Shown piece after piece: positions 23,910-33,148 of a DNA stretch of 64,000 nt. The stretch comes from Gemmatimonas sp. (lineage in GTDB: Bacteria > Gemmatimonadota > Gemmatimonadetes > Gemmatimonadales > Gemmatimonadaceae), in assembly GCF_031426495.1 (NCBI RefSeq), contig NZ_JANPLK010000043.1, forward strand, positions 62,001-126,000. Reading direction: 5' to 3'. Below the pieces are notes generated by a model, which worked only from the letters and a program-made list of their open reading frames with translations, was not told the DNA's origin and did not search any database. The position numbers were made by a program, and so were the translations under genes. Numbering within the stretch: the stretch's first letter is position 1; each line of letters starts with the position of its first letter.

Positions 23910-26689
23910 CCGGCGGATGCCAGGCGATCGAAGATTTCAGCGGCCGCGGCAATCGCCGCGTCCAGCTTGTCGGCCTCGACACCAGCCTGCGCCATGTGCG
24001 GCTTCCCGCCGCCACGCCCACCGACGGCTGCCGCCACCTCACGCACCACGATGTCCGCTCGCAATCCACGATCACGCGCGTCGTCGGTGGACACCGCGAG
24101 CAAGGCGCCCTTTCCGTCGGCCAGCACGGCACCCAACACCGCCACGCCGCTTCCGAGCGCCTCCCGCAGTGAATCGCCGAGCGCCTGAAGCGCCTTCACA
24201 TCGACAACCTCGACTCGCGTCGCGATGAATCGGACACCGCGCACTTCGGTGGCCTGCGCCGCCAGCTGCTGCGCGACACCGCCACCGGACACGCCGCCCC
24301 GCATCGCTTCATCCAGGCGCTTCTCGAGCTGCTTCCGTTCGTCGATCAGCGCGTCGATCTTCTTTTCGATCTGCTCGATATTCGTGGCCGTGCCGGCCAT
24401 CGGCACCTTCAGGCGCGTGGCCACCTGCACCAGTGCGCGCTCGCGATCGGCAAGGAACTGAAACGCGCGCGGTCCGGTGACGGCCTCGATGCGACGCACG
24501 CCAGCCGCCACGCCGCCTTCCGACACGATGCGCACAAGGCCGATCTCGGCAGTGTTCTTCACATGCGTGCCGCCACAGAGCTCGACGGACAACGTCGGAA
24601 TCTCCACCACGCGCACCACGTCGCCGTACTTCTCGCCGAACAGCGCCATGGCGCCCTGCGCCACGGCATCCGCGTAGGCCGACTCGCGCGTGTTGACGGG
24701 CGCGGCGGTCCACACGCCGGCGTTCACCTGGGACTCGATCGCAACCAGCTGGTCGTGTGTGAGCGGACCGTGGTGCGTAAAGTCGAAGCGCAGACGATCG
24801 GGTGAGACCAGCGAGCCGGCCTGGTGCACATGTTCACCGAGCACATGTCGCAGCGCCGCGTGCAGCAGGTGCGTCGCCGTGTGATTGCGCTCGGTATCAT
24901 GACGACGCTCGCGCGGCACCACGGCGTGCGCCGGACCAAACGTGATCTCGCCGGTGGCGGTGCCGATGGCGGCGATACGGCCGTCAATCTTCTTCACATC
25001 GGACACGCTGACCGACCAGCCGGATCCGGTGATGGTGCCATGATCCGATACCTGACCGCCGGACTCCGCGTAAAACGGGGTCTCGCGCATCATGACGGCT
25101 ACGCGTCCGTCCGGCAATGCGCGCACTGCCGTCACGACGGTGTCGGTTTCAGTCACGTCGTACCCGACAAATCGGCCAAGCTTGGCGGCATGCTGCTGAT
25201 CGTGCGTCCACTGCGTCGGATCGCCGAAATCATCAGCGCTCACGGTGATCTGCCGCGACTTGCGCTCGTCCTGAGACTGCTTGCGCTGCGCGGAGAGGGA
25301 CTGCTCGAATCCGGCGATGTCCACCAGATATCCGCGCTCACGAGCCATGAGTTCGGTGAGGTCGATCGGAAAGCCGAACGTGTCGTACAGCCGGAACGCG
25401 TCTTCTCCGGACAACGTGCCACGCATGGTCGTCGAGCCTTGCGTCGATGCGGCCGGCGCCAGCTCCTCGAATCGGGTCATACCCGCGTCGATCGTCGTGA
25501 GGAAACGCTCCTCTTCGGCGCGCGTGGTCTCCAGGATGTGCTTGCGCCGCACATGCAACTCGGGATACAGGTCGCGCATCGTTTCGATCACGACATCGAC
25601 GACATGCACGAGCGTCGGTTCGCGGCGACCCAGCAGCCAGGCATGGCGGACGGCGCGGCGCAAAATCCGACGCAGCACGTAACCGCGGCCTTCGTTGCTC
25701 GGGAACACGCCATCGGCCAAGAGGAACGCGGTCGCGCGTGCATGGTCGGCGATCACGCGGAACGACGCCGGATCGATCTCACGGCCATCCTTGCCGACCG
25801 CCGAGCCGAGCCCCACGCCCGGACGATACGGGTAGCCGATGCCGACAATCTCCTCGACCTTCGCGATGAGCGGGCGGAAGAGATCCGTGTGGAAATTATT
25901 CGTGACGCCCTGCATGACGGCGGCGATGCGCTCGAGCCCGGCCCCGGTGTCGACCGACGGCTTGGGAAGCGGCACCATCGTTCCATCCTGCTGCCGGTCG
26001 AACTGCATGAAGACGAGGTTCCAGATCTCCAGGAAGCGACCCGCTTCGGCGCCTTCAACGAAGGCATCGAGCGAGTAATCCTGAATGTCCGTATTCGTCC
26101 ACTCGCCGTGCGCGTCTTTCGGGAACGCCCAGTCGGGGGCCATGTGCGCGAGATCGACGTAGATCTCGGTGCATGGACCGCAGGGACCGGTATCGGCCAT
26201 CTGCCAAAAGTTGTCCTTCGCCCCGAGTCCGTAGATCCGGTTGTCCGGCACGTCGGCCACGTCCTTCCACAACTGACGCGCTTCATCGTCCTCGTGGAAG
26301 ACAGTAACGCGCAGGTGCTCGCGCGGAATCTTCAGGTCCTCGGTGATGAACTCCCAGGCGAATCGGATCGCATCGCGCTTGAAATAATCACCGAACGAGA
26401 AATTGCCGAGCATCTCGAAGAAGGTGTGGTGGCGCGCCGTATGCCCGACCTGTTCGAGGTCGTTGTGCTTGCCTCCGGCACGAACGCATTTCTGCGACGT
26501 GGTCGCTCGCCGATTACCATCGGGGGCGTCCTCCATGCCGAGAAAGACCTTCTTGAATTGGACCATCCCTGCGTTCGTGAATAGCAGGGTGGGATCATCG
26601 GCCGGAACGAGCGCGGAGCTCGGGCGGATGGCGTGGCCATTCTTTTCGAAGTAGGCCAGGAATCGGGCGCGGATTTCGGACGCAAGCAT
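23906..26689 (-). CDS. alaS: Alanyl-tRNA synthetase
   Basis: AlaRS charges tRNA-Ala. The class II catalytic core reads PSSALVPADDPTLLFTNAGM, TTSQKCVRAGGKHNDLEQVG and HHTFFEMLGNFSFGDYFK. The editing domain has the zinc ligands HTATHLLH and CGGTH. The C-terminal DHHA1/C-Ala domain includes GGRGGGKPHMAQAGV. The 927-residue length is slightly longer than the E. coli enzyme. A TATATT box at 26699-26704 lies only 9 bases before the ATG, so a near-leaderless transcript is possible. The following small unknown gene overlaps by GTGA. Confidence 0.97.
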   Translation of the reverse strand: MLASEIRARFLAYFEKNGHAIRPSSALVPADDPTLLFTNAGMVQFKKVFLGMEDAPDGNRRATTSQKCVRAGGKHNDLEQVGHTARHHTFFEMLGNFSFGDYFKRDAIRFAWEFITEDLKIPREHLRVTVFHEDDEARQLWKDVADVPDNRIYGLGAKDNFWQMADTGPCGPCTEIYVDLAHMAPDWAFPKDAHGEWTNTDIQDYSLDAFVEGAEAGRFLEIWNLVFMQFDRQQDGTMVPLPKPSVDTGAGLERIAAVMQGVTNNFHTDLFRPLIAKVEEIVGIGYPYRPGVGLGSAVGKDGREIDPASFRVIADHARATAFLLADGVFPSNEGRGYVLRRILRRAVRHAWLLGRREPTLVHVVDVVIETMRDLYPELHVRRKHILETTRAEEERFLTTIDAGMTRFEELAPAASTQGSTTMRGTLSGEDAFRLYDTFGFPIDLTELMARERGYLVDIAGFEQSLSAQRKQSQDERKSRQITVSADDFGDPTQWTHDQQHAAKLGRFVGYDVTETDTVVTAVRALPDGRVAVMMRETPFYAESGGQVSDHGTITGSGWSVSVSDVKKIDGRIAAIGTATGEITFGPAHAVVPRERRHDTERNHTATHLLHAALRHVLGEHVHQAGSLVSPDRLRFDFTHHGPLTHDQLVAIESQVNAGVWTAAPVNTRESAYADAVAQGAMALFGEKYGDVVRVVEIPTLSVELCGGTHVKNTAEIGLVRIVSEGGVAAGVRRIEAVTGPRAFQFLADRERALVQVATRLKVPMAGTATNIEQIEKKIDALIDERKQLEKRLDEAMRGGVSGGGVAQQLAAQATEVRGVRFIATRVEVVDVKALQALGDSLREALGSGVAVLGAVLADGKGALLAVSTDDARDRGLRADIVVREVAAAVGGRGGGKPHMAQAGVEADKLDAAIAAAAEIFDRLASAG

Positions 26690-26731
26690 AGGCGTGCAAA
26701 TATAGACGACAGCGAGTGCAATGTGCGGGGG

Positions 26732-27478
26732 CTACTCGCTCTCGCTTTCAGATTTCCGTCCGAGCACCTCACGCAGCACCTGTCCGATAACGCTGCCGCC
26801 GAAGCCACGGCGCTGCAGAAACGCGACCAAGCGGCGGCGAACGACTGCCGGCTCATTGGAACCCAGAGCCCGCACACGCTTCTCTGCCAACACAAGGCAC
26901 GCCGCCAACTCGTCAAAGCCGTCTTCACTGATGGCCGCGGTCACGGCATCGTTCACCATTCGGCCTTCGACCCCTTTCCGTCGAAGGACCTGTCGCACCT
27001 TGGCGGGCGCCTCCCCGTGCCGCAGTCGTGCCGCCGCCTCGGCATGCGCGACGTCCTCATCGGAAAGCACCCCAATGGCGGTCAGGCGGTCGAGCGCCTC
27101 GGCGATCAGCGCGGCATCAGGCTGCACCCGTCGAAGGCGAATTTCGAGCTCGCGGCGCGTCTTTCGGCCACGCGCGAGCGCGCCGACGGCGCGGTCGCTG
27201 ACGTCCGTGATGGCCGACTCGCGGCCAAGGTAGGCCACCGCGTCGACATCGAGCTCGACGCCCGCGCGGGTAGCCCCCGTCTCGCTCAGGGCGCCGATGG
27301 CGACGGTGAAGATGCGCCCGTCGGTGAGCGTGAGCACGAATCGCCCCGGCCGACGCGACGATTCTAGCACCGTTTTTACGGTACCGGGCCCGCTCCCTGG
27401 TTCAGGAGGGGGTACGAAAAGAACCGAGGGGTTACTCACAATGAGCCGTGGTGATCCGGGCACCACTTCACATCGCAA
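26732..27478 (-). CDS. recX: Regulatory protein RecX
   Basis: RecX modulates RecA filaments. The helical three-repeat RecX region is visible: RAVGALARGRKTRRELEIRL, LDRLTAIGVLSDEDVAHAEA, KVRQVLRRKGVEGRMVNDAV and a C-terminal KRVRALG...VAFLQRRGFGGSVIGQVLREVLG. An N-terminal segment of about 90 residues is longer than in many RecX proteins. A TTG at 27476-27478 has a GAGGGG Shine-Dalgarno-like sequence 4-5 bases upstream; a GTG at 27439 is an alternative. It is directly downstream of recA, the classical arrangement. Confidence 0.88.
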   Translation of the reverse strand: MRCEVVPGSPRLIVSNPSVLFVPPPEPGSGPGTVKTVLESSRRPGRFVLTLTDGRIFTVAIGALSETGATRAGVELDVDAVAYLGRESAITDVSDRAVGALARGRKTRRELEIRLRRVQPDAALIAEALDRLTAIGVLSDEDVAHAEAAARLRHGEAPAKVRQVLRRKGVEGRMVNDAVTAAISEDGFDELAACLVLAEKRVRALGSNEPAVVRRRLVAFLQRRGFGGSVIGQVLREVLGRKSESESE

Positions 27479-27527
27479 GCCACCCCTCGGCCCTCTTTTC
27501 GTTCACGCATACGGCAGATACCGCGTA

Positions 27528-28556
27528 CTACTCCTCGGTCTCTTCGGGCGCGCCCGGCGCTGCTGCTTCCTTCACACCGAGCAACACCTTCACCTTCTCT
27601 TCGATCTCAGCCATCAGGACCGGGTTGTCCTTGAGGAACATCTTCGCGTTCTCACGACCCTGCCCGATGCGCTGGGTGCCATAGCTGTACCAAGCGCCTG
27701 CCTTGTCGATGATGCCGGCTTCCGAGCCGATGTCGACGAGCAGCGACGTGTGGCTGATGCCTTCGGCGTACATGATGTCGAACTCAGCCTGCTTGAACGG
27801 CGGTGCGACCTTGTTCTTGACGACCTTCACGCGGACGTGCGAGCCGACCACTTCTTCCTTGTCCTTGACCGGTCCGATGCGGCGGATGTCGAGGCGCACC
27901 GAGGCGTAGAACTTGAGCGCCTTACCGCCGGTGGTGGTTTCCGGGTTGCCGAACATGACGCCGATCTTTTCGCGCAGCTGATTGATGAAGATCACCGAGG
28001 TCTTCGAGCGCGCGATCGCGCCGGTCAGCTTACGCAGTGCCTGACTCATCAAGCGCGCCTGCAGACCGACGTGGGAGTCACCCATGTCGCCCTCGATTTC
28101 CGCTTTCGGCACCAGCGCGGCAACGGAGTCGATCACGATGACGTCGACGGCGCCGGAGCGCACGAGGATTTCACAGATCTCGAGCGCCTGCTCGCCGGTG
28201 TCGGGCTGGGAGATCAGCATGTTCTCCACATCGACGCCGAGCTTCTTGGCATACTCGGTATCGAGCGCATGCTCGGCATCGATGAAGGCCGCCACGCCGC
28301 CCAGCTTCTGCGCATTCGCCACCACGTGCAAGCAGAGCGTGGTCTTACCGCTGGACTCGGGTCCGTAGATCTCGGTGACGCGGCCGCGCGGAATACCGCC
28401 GACGCCAATTGCCGCATCGAGATTGATGGCGCCCGTGGGGATCGATTCGACACGCACTTTCGAATCGGTACCGAGGCGCATGATCGAACCCTTACCGCAG
28501 CTCTTTTCGATCTGCGCGACTGCGAGCGCCAGGGCCTTGCGCTTGTCGTCTGACAT
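27528..28556 (-). CDS. recA: Recombinase RecA
   Basis: RecA catalyses strand exchange and SOS induction. It shows KGSIMRLG, Walker A GPESSGKTTL, the MAW-like FIDAEHALD, Walker B VIVIDSVAALVPKAEIEGDMGD and loop L2 FINQLREKIGVMFGNPETTTGG. An acidic tail follows. The frame is open to 28604. The start at 28554-28556 gives MSDDKRKALA, the family-like N terminus and 342 residues; ATGs at 28571 and 28604 add 5 or 16 residues. A good promoter lies about 100 bases upstream. recX follows. Confidence 0.96.
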   Translation of the reverse strand: MSDDKRKALALAVAQIEKSCGKGSIMRLGTDSKVRVESIPTGAINLDAAIGVGGIPRGRVTEIYGPESSGKTTLCLHVVANAQKLGGVAAFIDAEHALDTEYAKKLGVDVENMLISQPDTGEQALEICEILVRSGAVDVIVIDSVAALVPKAEIEGDMGDSHVGLQARLMSQALRKLTGAIARSKTSVIFINQLREKIGVMFGNPETTTGGKALKFYASVRLDIRRIGPVKDKEEVVGSHVRVKVVKNKVAPPFKQAEFDIMYAEGISHTSLLVDIGSEAGIIDKAGAWYSYGTQRIGQGRENAKMFLKDNPVLMAEIEEKVKVLLGVKEAAAPGAPEETEE

Positions 28557-28656
28557 CACTGTGCCCGCCATAGAAACCGCCGTCGTGAGTGGTGAAGCCG
28601 CCATGCCCTGGCTCGCGAGAATCTACCGGGAACGCGAGCAGGACCAAGACCCGAAT

Positions 28657-28685
28657 AAAATACGAAGAACCATCGATGTGGACAA
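28657..28685 (-). promoter_or_regulatory. Sigma70-like promoter for recA
   Basis: On the minus strand TTGTCC (28680-28685) is followed after exactly 17 bases by TATTTT (28657-28662). Transcription would start near 28650, leaving a leader of about 95 bases before recA. I see neither an E. coli-type (CTGT-N8-ACAG) nor a Bacillus-type (GAAC-N4-GTTC) LexA box overlapping it. Confidence 0.55.
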
Positions 28686-28705
28686 CTCCCCTGCACTGTC
28701 TGATT

Positions 28706-29071
28706 TCAGGGCAGTAGAAAGGCATTCTCCACGTGCTGCACTCGGACATTTTGACCGGAAATGAGGATTCCGACCACATCGAAGCGGTACGTCAGCTCGG
28801 GGGCACCGTGTCGATCCACCCAAACGCGGGCGCTGCGGCCGAGTTCCCGGCGTTTCCGAAAGTGTACGGCCTCCACGGGGTGTCCGAATGCCTCCCCACG
28901 CCTCGCCTTCACTTCCACGAACGCGATGTCGTTCCCGCGTCGCATGATCAGGTCGATATCGCGATGCCCGCTGCGGAAGCGATGCGCAACGAACTCCCAT
29001 CCGTCACGTCGCATCCATCGCGCGGCAATGCGTTCGCCCAACAGCCCGAGAGCCTGTCGTTGTTTCGTCAT
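28706..29071 (-). CDS. yraN: UPF0102 protein YraN
   Basis: This 121-residue protein is a compact restriction-endonuclease-like fold. It shows the family motif GHRDIDLIMRRGNDIAFVEVKARRG, with the D...E-x-K arrangement typical of nucleases, and LGLLGERIAARW at the start. Biochemical function is unproven. It lies upstream of recA on the same strand but recA has its own promoter. The usual neighbours (rnhB, rplS) are not here. Confidence 0.9.
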   Translation of the reverse strand: MTKQRQALGLLGERIAARWMRRDGWEFVAHRFRSGHRDIDLIMRRGNDIAFVEVKARRGEAFGHPVEAVHFRKRRELGRSARVWVDRHGAPELTYRFDVVGILISGQNVRVQHVENAFLLP

Positions 29072-29128
29072 GGGCGCACGATACCGCGGTCGCCCACGGC
29101 GCGTGTCACCAGAAATGCGCCGACGAAC

Positions 29129-29914
29129 TCAAAAGAACGCAGCGCCGGCACGCGCGGCGAGAATGGTCGCGGGATCGTCGCTGATGATCCCCTGCACACC
29201 GTGCGACCAGAGCTGTGTGGCCTTCACGGCATCGTTCACCGTCCACACGTGAGTGACCACGCGTGCGTGGCGCACGGCTCGGGCGATCGCGCTAATCGGT
29301 AACGGGACGCCGTTATACGTGGGCGGGATGCAGAGCGCCTGATACCAGGGTGACGGTATCCGACGCCGAAGCAGCGACGGCCACAGCAGTCGCGCCACGT
29401 CAGGCGTACTCGCGCCGAGAGCGAAGCCCTGTCCGCGCAGCGGCTGGGTGCTTGCAGATTCGAAGCCGGCCACAATCACGCGTTTCTGGAGGCCATGTCG
29501 GGTAATCGCAGCGAGCAGCGCGGCCGACGCGGCCGGCGTCTTCAGCTCCACGATCAGCGGCAGCGTACTCGGCAACGCCTCGACCACGTCGTCAAACGAG
29601 GGAATCACGACGCCGCGATCACGCCACGGAAAGCTGCGCCCACCGTCCACGGTGAAGCGCGCTCCGGCGTCGTGCGCACGGAGCGTGGCGAACGTCTGGG
29701 TCGCGACCGCGCCACTCCCACTGGTGGTCCGGTCGATCGTCAGGTCGTGCATGAGGAGCAACACGCCGTCGCTCGAGACCTGTACATCGAACTCGACGGC
29801 ATCCACCCCAAGCACCACGGCCTCTTGCAACGACTCGAGTGTGTTCTCCGGTGCGTGCGCGCGGTTGCCTCGATGTCCGATCACCGGACGGGCGTTCTGG
29901 TCAAGCAAGATCAT
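29129..29914 (-). CDS. Glycerophosphodiester phosphodiesterase
   Basis: This 261-residue GDPD-family protein hydrolyses glycerophosphodiesters to glycerol-3-phosphate and an alcohol. The TIM-barrel active-site residues are visible in IGHRGNRAHAPENTLESL, VEFDVQVSSDGVLLLMHDL and DRTTSGSG, with LIVELKTPA and the C-terminal THVWTVND. No signal peptide is seen, so it is probably cytoplasmic (UgpQ/GlpQ2-like). It follows the TonB-dependent receptor gene after a terminator-like hairpin, and is probably transcribed separately. Confidence 0.9.
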   Translation of the reverse strand: MILLDQNARPVIGHRGNRAHAPENTLESLQEAVVLGVDAVEFDVQVSSDGVLLLMHDLTIDRTTSGSGAVATQTFATLRAHDAGARFTVDGGRSFPWRDRGVVIPSFDDVVEALPSTLPLIVELKTPAASAALLAAITRHGLQKRVIVAGFESASTQPLRGQGFALGASTPDVARLLWPSLLRRRIPSPWYQALCIPPTYNGVPLPISAIARAVRHARVVTHVWTVNDAVKATQLWSHGVQGIISDDPATILAARAGAAFF

Positions 29915-29936
29915 GGTGCAAGATAACGCGAATGCA

Positions 29937-29971
29937 CGAGGGGGCGGCGCACGCTGTGCACCGCCCCCTCG
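29937..29971 (-). terminator. GC-rich stem-loop after the TonB-dependent receptor gene
   Basis: Eleven perfect pairs (29937-29947 with 29961-29971) are extended by further inner pairs around a short loop. The structure lies 60 bases after the receptor stop and 22 bases before the GDPD start. There is no clear U-tract on either strand, so it may act as a Rho-independent terminator with low efficiency or as an mRNA 3'-end stabiliser. Confidence 0.5.
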
Positions 29972-30031
29972 TCAACTCCGCGCTGTCACGGTCGTGCACC
30001 GGGCGCGTTCCGCACCCGGTGCCGCGCCGGA

Positions 30032-32998
30032 TCAGAAGGAGTACTGCAGACGTGTCATGATCAAGCGACCCGTCTCCGGCACGCCCGGGAAGGTGCGGAT
30101 GCGATTGTCGAACATATTCTGCGCGTTGAGCGACCACATGAGCTTTTGGCTGCCGAGGTCGAAGCGCTTGGAGACCTGCGCGTCCATCGTGAGCGCCTCG
30201 GGCACATTCTCGTAGCAGAACGTACCGGCAGGCGCCGGGCTGCAGCGATTGGCACCACCCGACGCATTCGCCACGGCGCCGGTCTGACCAGCGGCGATCG
30301 GGAAGGCGAAGTTCGTGGTGTAGTAGCTCGAGTTTACGGGATACGCCTCGTTGTAGCGAGTGCGGAGCTCAAAGCCCAATCCGTTCTCATCGTTCCGATA
30401 CCGGACGCCGAGCGAACCACGAGAGTTCGGCGAGTTCGACATCAGCGGCAGGTTGTTTCCACCCGGGACGCTGCGGAAGATATTCTGGCTCTGCCAGCTG
30501 TAGGACAGGTCCACCGTGACGCGATCGGTTGCCGAGATGTCGGTGGCGAGGTCGAGACCGCGCACCCAGATCGACTTGCCGACGCTGGAGTACGTGAGGT
30601 AGAGATCCGTGCTCGTGCTAGTGGCGTTGTCGAAGGTCACGACGCCCAACGGCGCCGGAGCAAAGCTACGACCGAGGCTCGGGCCGAGCGCGGCACCGAT
30701 GCCAGTTGCCAGCGCGGTGGCGTTGCCGACGCCGAGTCCTGCCGCCTGTTGAAGCGCGGTTGTCAAGTACGATGTCGTCTGGCCGGAGATGTACCCCTTG
30801 AGCTGCGTCGTATCGCCAAAGAAGACGTTCGGTGTGGCGATCGCGGACGCCGTACCGACGTCACCACGCTCCTGCCCCCAGAAGGAAAGGTCGAAGCCGA
30901 TGCGGCTGCCGACACGACCCTTGTAGCCCACTTCGAAGGTGTTGTTGAACGAGGCCCGCAGCGGATCGATGTCGGCCACTTGCGCCGCCTGCAGCGGGGT
31001 CGACGTGCCGATAATCGAGAGTCGCGTGCTCAACTCGGCGGACGTCGGCGCACGCGTCGCGAGGTGCTGAATGAGACCCGTCGCCAGTCCGGGGGCTAGC
31101 GCCGCCGCCTGCTGCGCGGAGAAGCCGCCCAACTGCAGTGCGCCGGCGATGCCGGCGGTGACGCTCGGGTTGAGCGCGCCAGCGTTGGCACCGATGAGCG
31201 GGCCGAACGCCGCCGCCGCGTTGGCACCGACGAACTGACCACCGCCGGCAAGACGCGACTTCATGCACAGGCCGGACGCGGCGCTGCTGGTGCAATCACG
31301 GCGAAACTGGAAGCCTTCCTTCGGCGGATTGCCACGAGCGCGGACGTCGAAGCCAGAGCCGCCCACGTTGGGCGCGGCGAGCAAGTCGAGGAAGAAGGAG
31401 AAGTTGGCCGGCGTGGAGAACGCGCGGTTGTACGTGAAGCGCAGGTTCTGATTCGGCGTGGGGCGGAAGATCAGGGCCGCACGCGGCGAGAAGAACTGTC
31501 CTTCGATCACGTTGTTCGCATCACCGCGGGCCGCGAGCAACAGTTCGATCTTCTCGGTCGGCTTCGTGGAAGACTGAATGTACGCGCCGTACTCCGTGAC
31601 GTTGTCAACGTCTTCGTTCGAACCGTTGGTCGTGTTGCCGGTTTGCGGATTCGTCCAGATGTAATCGAGACCATAGGTGAAGCTCTGCTTCTTGCCGAGA
31701 TCAAGGCCGTGCTGGAGCTGTGCGGCCACGACGCGCGACTTGTCGACGATCGGCTGCCCAGATCCGAGGAGGAACGTGCCCCGGTCGTCCATCGCATTCT
31801 TGTTGCCGGCGTCGCTGGCGTTGATGAACGCCTGCGCGAAGAGGCGATTCCAGCGGAAACGCTGCTGGAGATTCGTGTACGACCAGTTCTTGATCTGCGC
31901 CGTGCCGTTGGTGCCGGTGAGTTCGAGACCGCTGCCGATCTTCGTGTAACCGAGCGTCGTGATGGCTTCCATGCCCTCACGGGGTCGCAGATCGAGGCGT
32001 GCCTCGCCGGTGAAGCGCTGCAGATCGAAGTCACGCTGGCTCGCCTTTCCGCGACGCGACTCAGGAACGACCAGCGAGGTGCTGAAGATCTTCGGCTCCT
32101 TCAGGTCGTTATACTCCCAGTCCTTACCCTGCATATACTCGCCCGACACCTTGTACGCCGCCTTGTCACTCAGCTTGCCGGCGTGACGCAGTCCCGTGCG
32201 GATGATCGAGCGCTCGCCGCCGTCCACGCTGATCGTGGTGCCCTGCGAGGCGAACGGCGACTTGGTGATGATATGGAGCACGCCGTTCGAGCTGTTCGGT
32301 CCGTAGAGGGCCGACGCAGGTCCGAGCAGGATCTCCATCCGGTCGATGTCTTCGTTGGTGCCGGTGAATAGGAACGGCACGTTCACGCGCAACGACGGAA
32401 CGCCGGCAAAACGATAGTCCTGCAGCATCAGCATGCTGCCACTGAACGCGTTGTTGAAGCCGCGCGCCACGACGTTCGACTGGGCGAGACCACCGCGGCT
32501 CACATCCACGCCGGGGCTCGAACGCAGGTGATCGGTCACCGTGACCACCGGGCGCTCCGCGATCTGCTCACTGGACACGACAGAAATCTGCGCCGGCGCA
32601 TCGAGCACCTTTTCCGGACGGCTGCGACTCGCCGTGACGACGGTCTGGTCGAGCGTGGTCGTGCGCGCGGTCATCGCAATGGTGAGCACGGCGCCGGGCC
32701 GCACACTGGCCGAGCTCTTCGGCGCAAAACCGAGCACGTTCACACTTACCGTATACGTGCCATCGGGAAGATTCACGATGCGGAATGCACCATCAGCGCC
32801 GCTGACGGCACCGTAGGTCATGCCGCCCGCCGCAGTGGCTTTGACGGCAGCGTTCTCGATCGGGCGCCCGCTCTCGGCGTTGGTCACTTTGCCGGTAATC
32901 GCGCCGGATTGGGCCGCTAGCCCACCGGCGACCACAGGCAGCGCGCCGAGTGCGAGCAGGGTCGCAGTCAGTACTTGTCGAACTCGAAGAAAAAACAT
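30032..32998 (-). CDS. TonB-dependent outer-membrane receptor with carboxypeptidase-like regulatory domain
   Basis: This 988-residue receptor has a signal peptide ending near GGLAAQSG and an N-terminal beta-sandwich of the CarboxypepD_reg type (GAITGKVTNAESGRPIENAA). A plug domain follows (TVVTASRSRPEKVLDAPAQI, LSRGG-like region, GPASALYGPNSSNGVLHIIT). The large barrel ends in the outer-membrane signature LQYSF. Substrate is unknown. Two Ala/Gly/Leu-rich segments in the barrel (about residues 565-640 and 715-755) are atypical and look like long extracellular inserts. The ATG is preceded by GAGGTG. ExbB/ExbD/TonB-like partners at 62021-63923 may energise it. Confidence 0.9.
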   Translation of the reverse strand: MFFLRVRQVLTATLLALGALPVVAGGLAAQSGAITGKVTNAESGRPIENAAVKATAAGGMTYGAVSGADGAFRIVNLPDGTYTVSVNVLGFAPKSSASVRPGAVLTIAMTARTTTLDQTVVTASRSRPEKVLDAPAQISVVSSEQIAERPVVTVTDHLRSSPGVDVSRGGLAQSNVVARGFNNAFSGSMLMLQDYRFAGVPSLRVNVPFLFTGTNEDIDRMEILLGPASALYGPNSSNGVLHIITKSPFASQGTTISVDGGERSIIRTGLRHAGKLSDKAAYKVSGEYMQGKDWEYNDLKEPKIFSTSLVVPESRRGKASQRDFDLQRFTGEARLDLRPREGMEAITTLGYTKIGSGLELTGTNGTAQIKNWSYTNLQQRFRWNRLFAQAFINASDAGNKNAMDDRGTFLLGSGQPIVDKSRVVAAQLQHGLDLGKKQSFTYGLDYIWTNPQTGNTTNGSNEDVDNVTEYGAYIQSSTKPTEKIELLLAARGDANNVIEGQFFSPRAALIFRPTPNQNLRFTYNRAFSTPANFSFFLDLLAAPNVGGSGFDVRARGNPPKEGFQFRRDCTSSAASGLCMKSRLAGGGQFVGANAAAAFGPLIGANAGALNPSVTAGIAGALQLGGFSAQQAAALAPGLATGLIQHLATRAPTSAELSTRLSIIGTSTPLQAAQVADIDPLRASFNNTFEVGYKGRVGSRIGFDLSFWGQERGDVGTASAIATPNVFFGDTTQLKGYISGQTTSYLTTALQQAAGLGVGNATALATGIGAALGPSLGRSFAPAPLGVVTFDNATSTSTDLYLTYSSVGKSIWVRGLDLATDISATDRVTVDLSYSWQSQNIFRSVPGGNNLPLMSNSPNSRGSLGVRYRNDENGLGFELRTRYNEAYPVNSSYYTTNFAFPIAAGQTGAVANASGGANRCSPAPAGTFCYENVPEALTMDAQVSKRFDLGSQKLMWSLNAQNMFDNRIRTFPGVPETGRLIMTRLQYSF

Positions 32999-33148
32999 CT
33001 AACACCTCGGGAGGGAGGAAAAACGTCGAGGTCCAGCGGCCCGCGGGAAGGAGAGCGGGAAGAGGAGGGACGAGCCGTCTCTATGTTCGCCGGACTGTTG
33101 CACGCCGTCAATACGCAGTGACGAGAGTCAACGGAGAATTTGATGAAG

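Noticed and set aside
24824..26584. 586-codon plus-strand open frame opposite alaS
   Set aside because: Antisense shadow: alaS on the other strand has all synthetase motifs, while this frame has none.
27297..28553. 418-codon plus-strand open frame opposite recA/recX
   Set aside because: Shadow of recA; no recognisable motifs.
32999..33148. Promoter for the TonB-dependent receptor (TTGACT/TTGACG boxes)
   Set aside because: TTGAC-type boxes exist, but no -10 hexamer at 16-18 bases fits well, so it was not listed as a feature.
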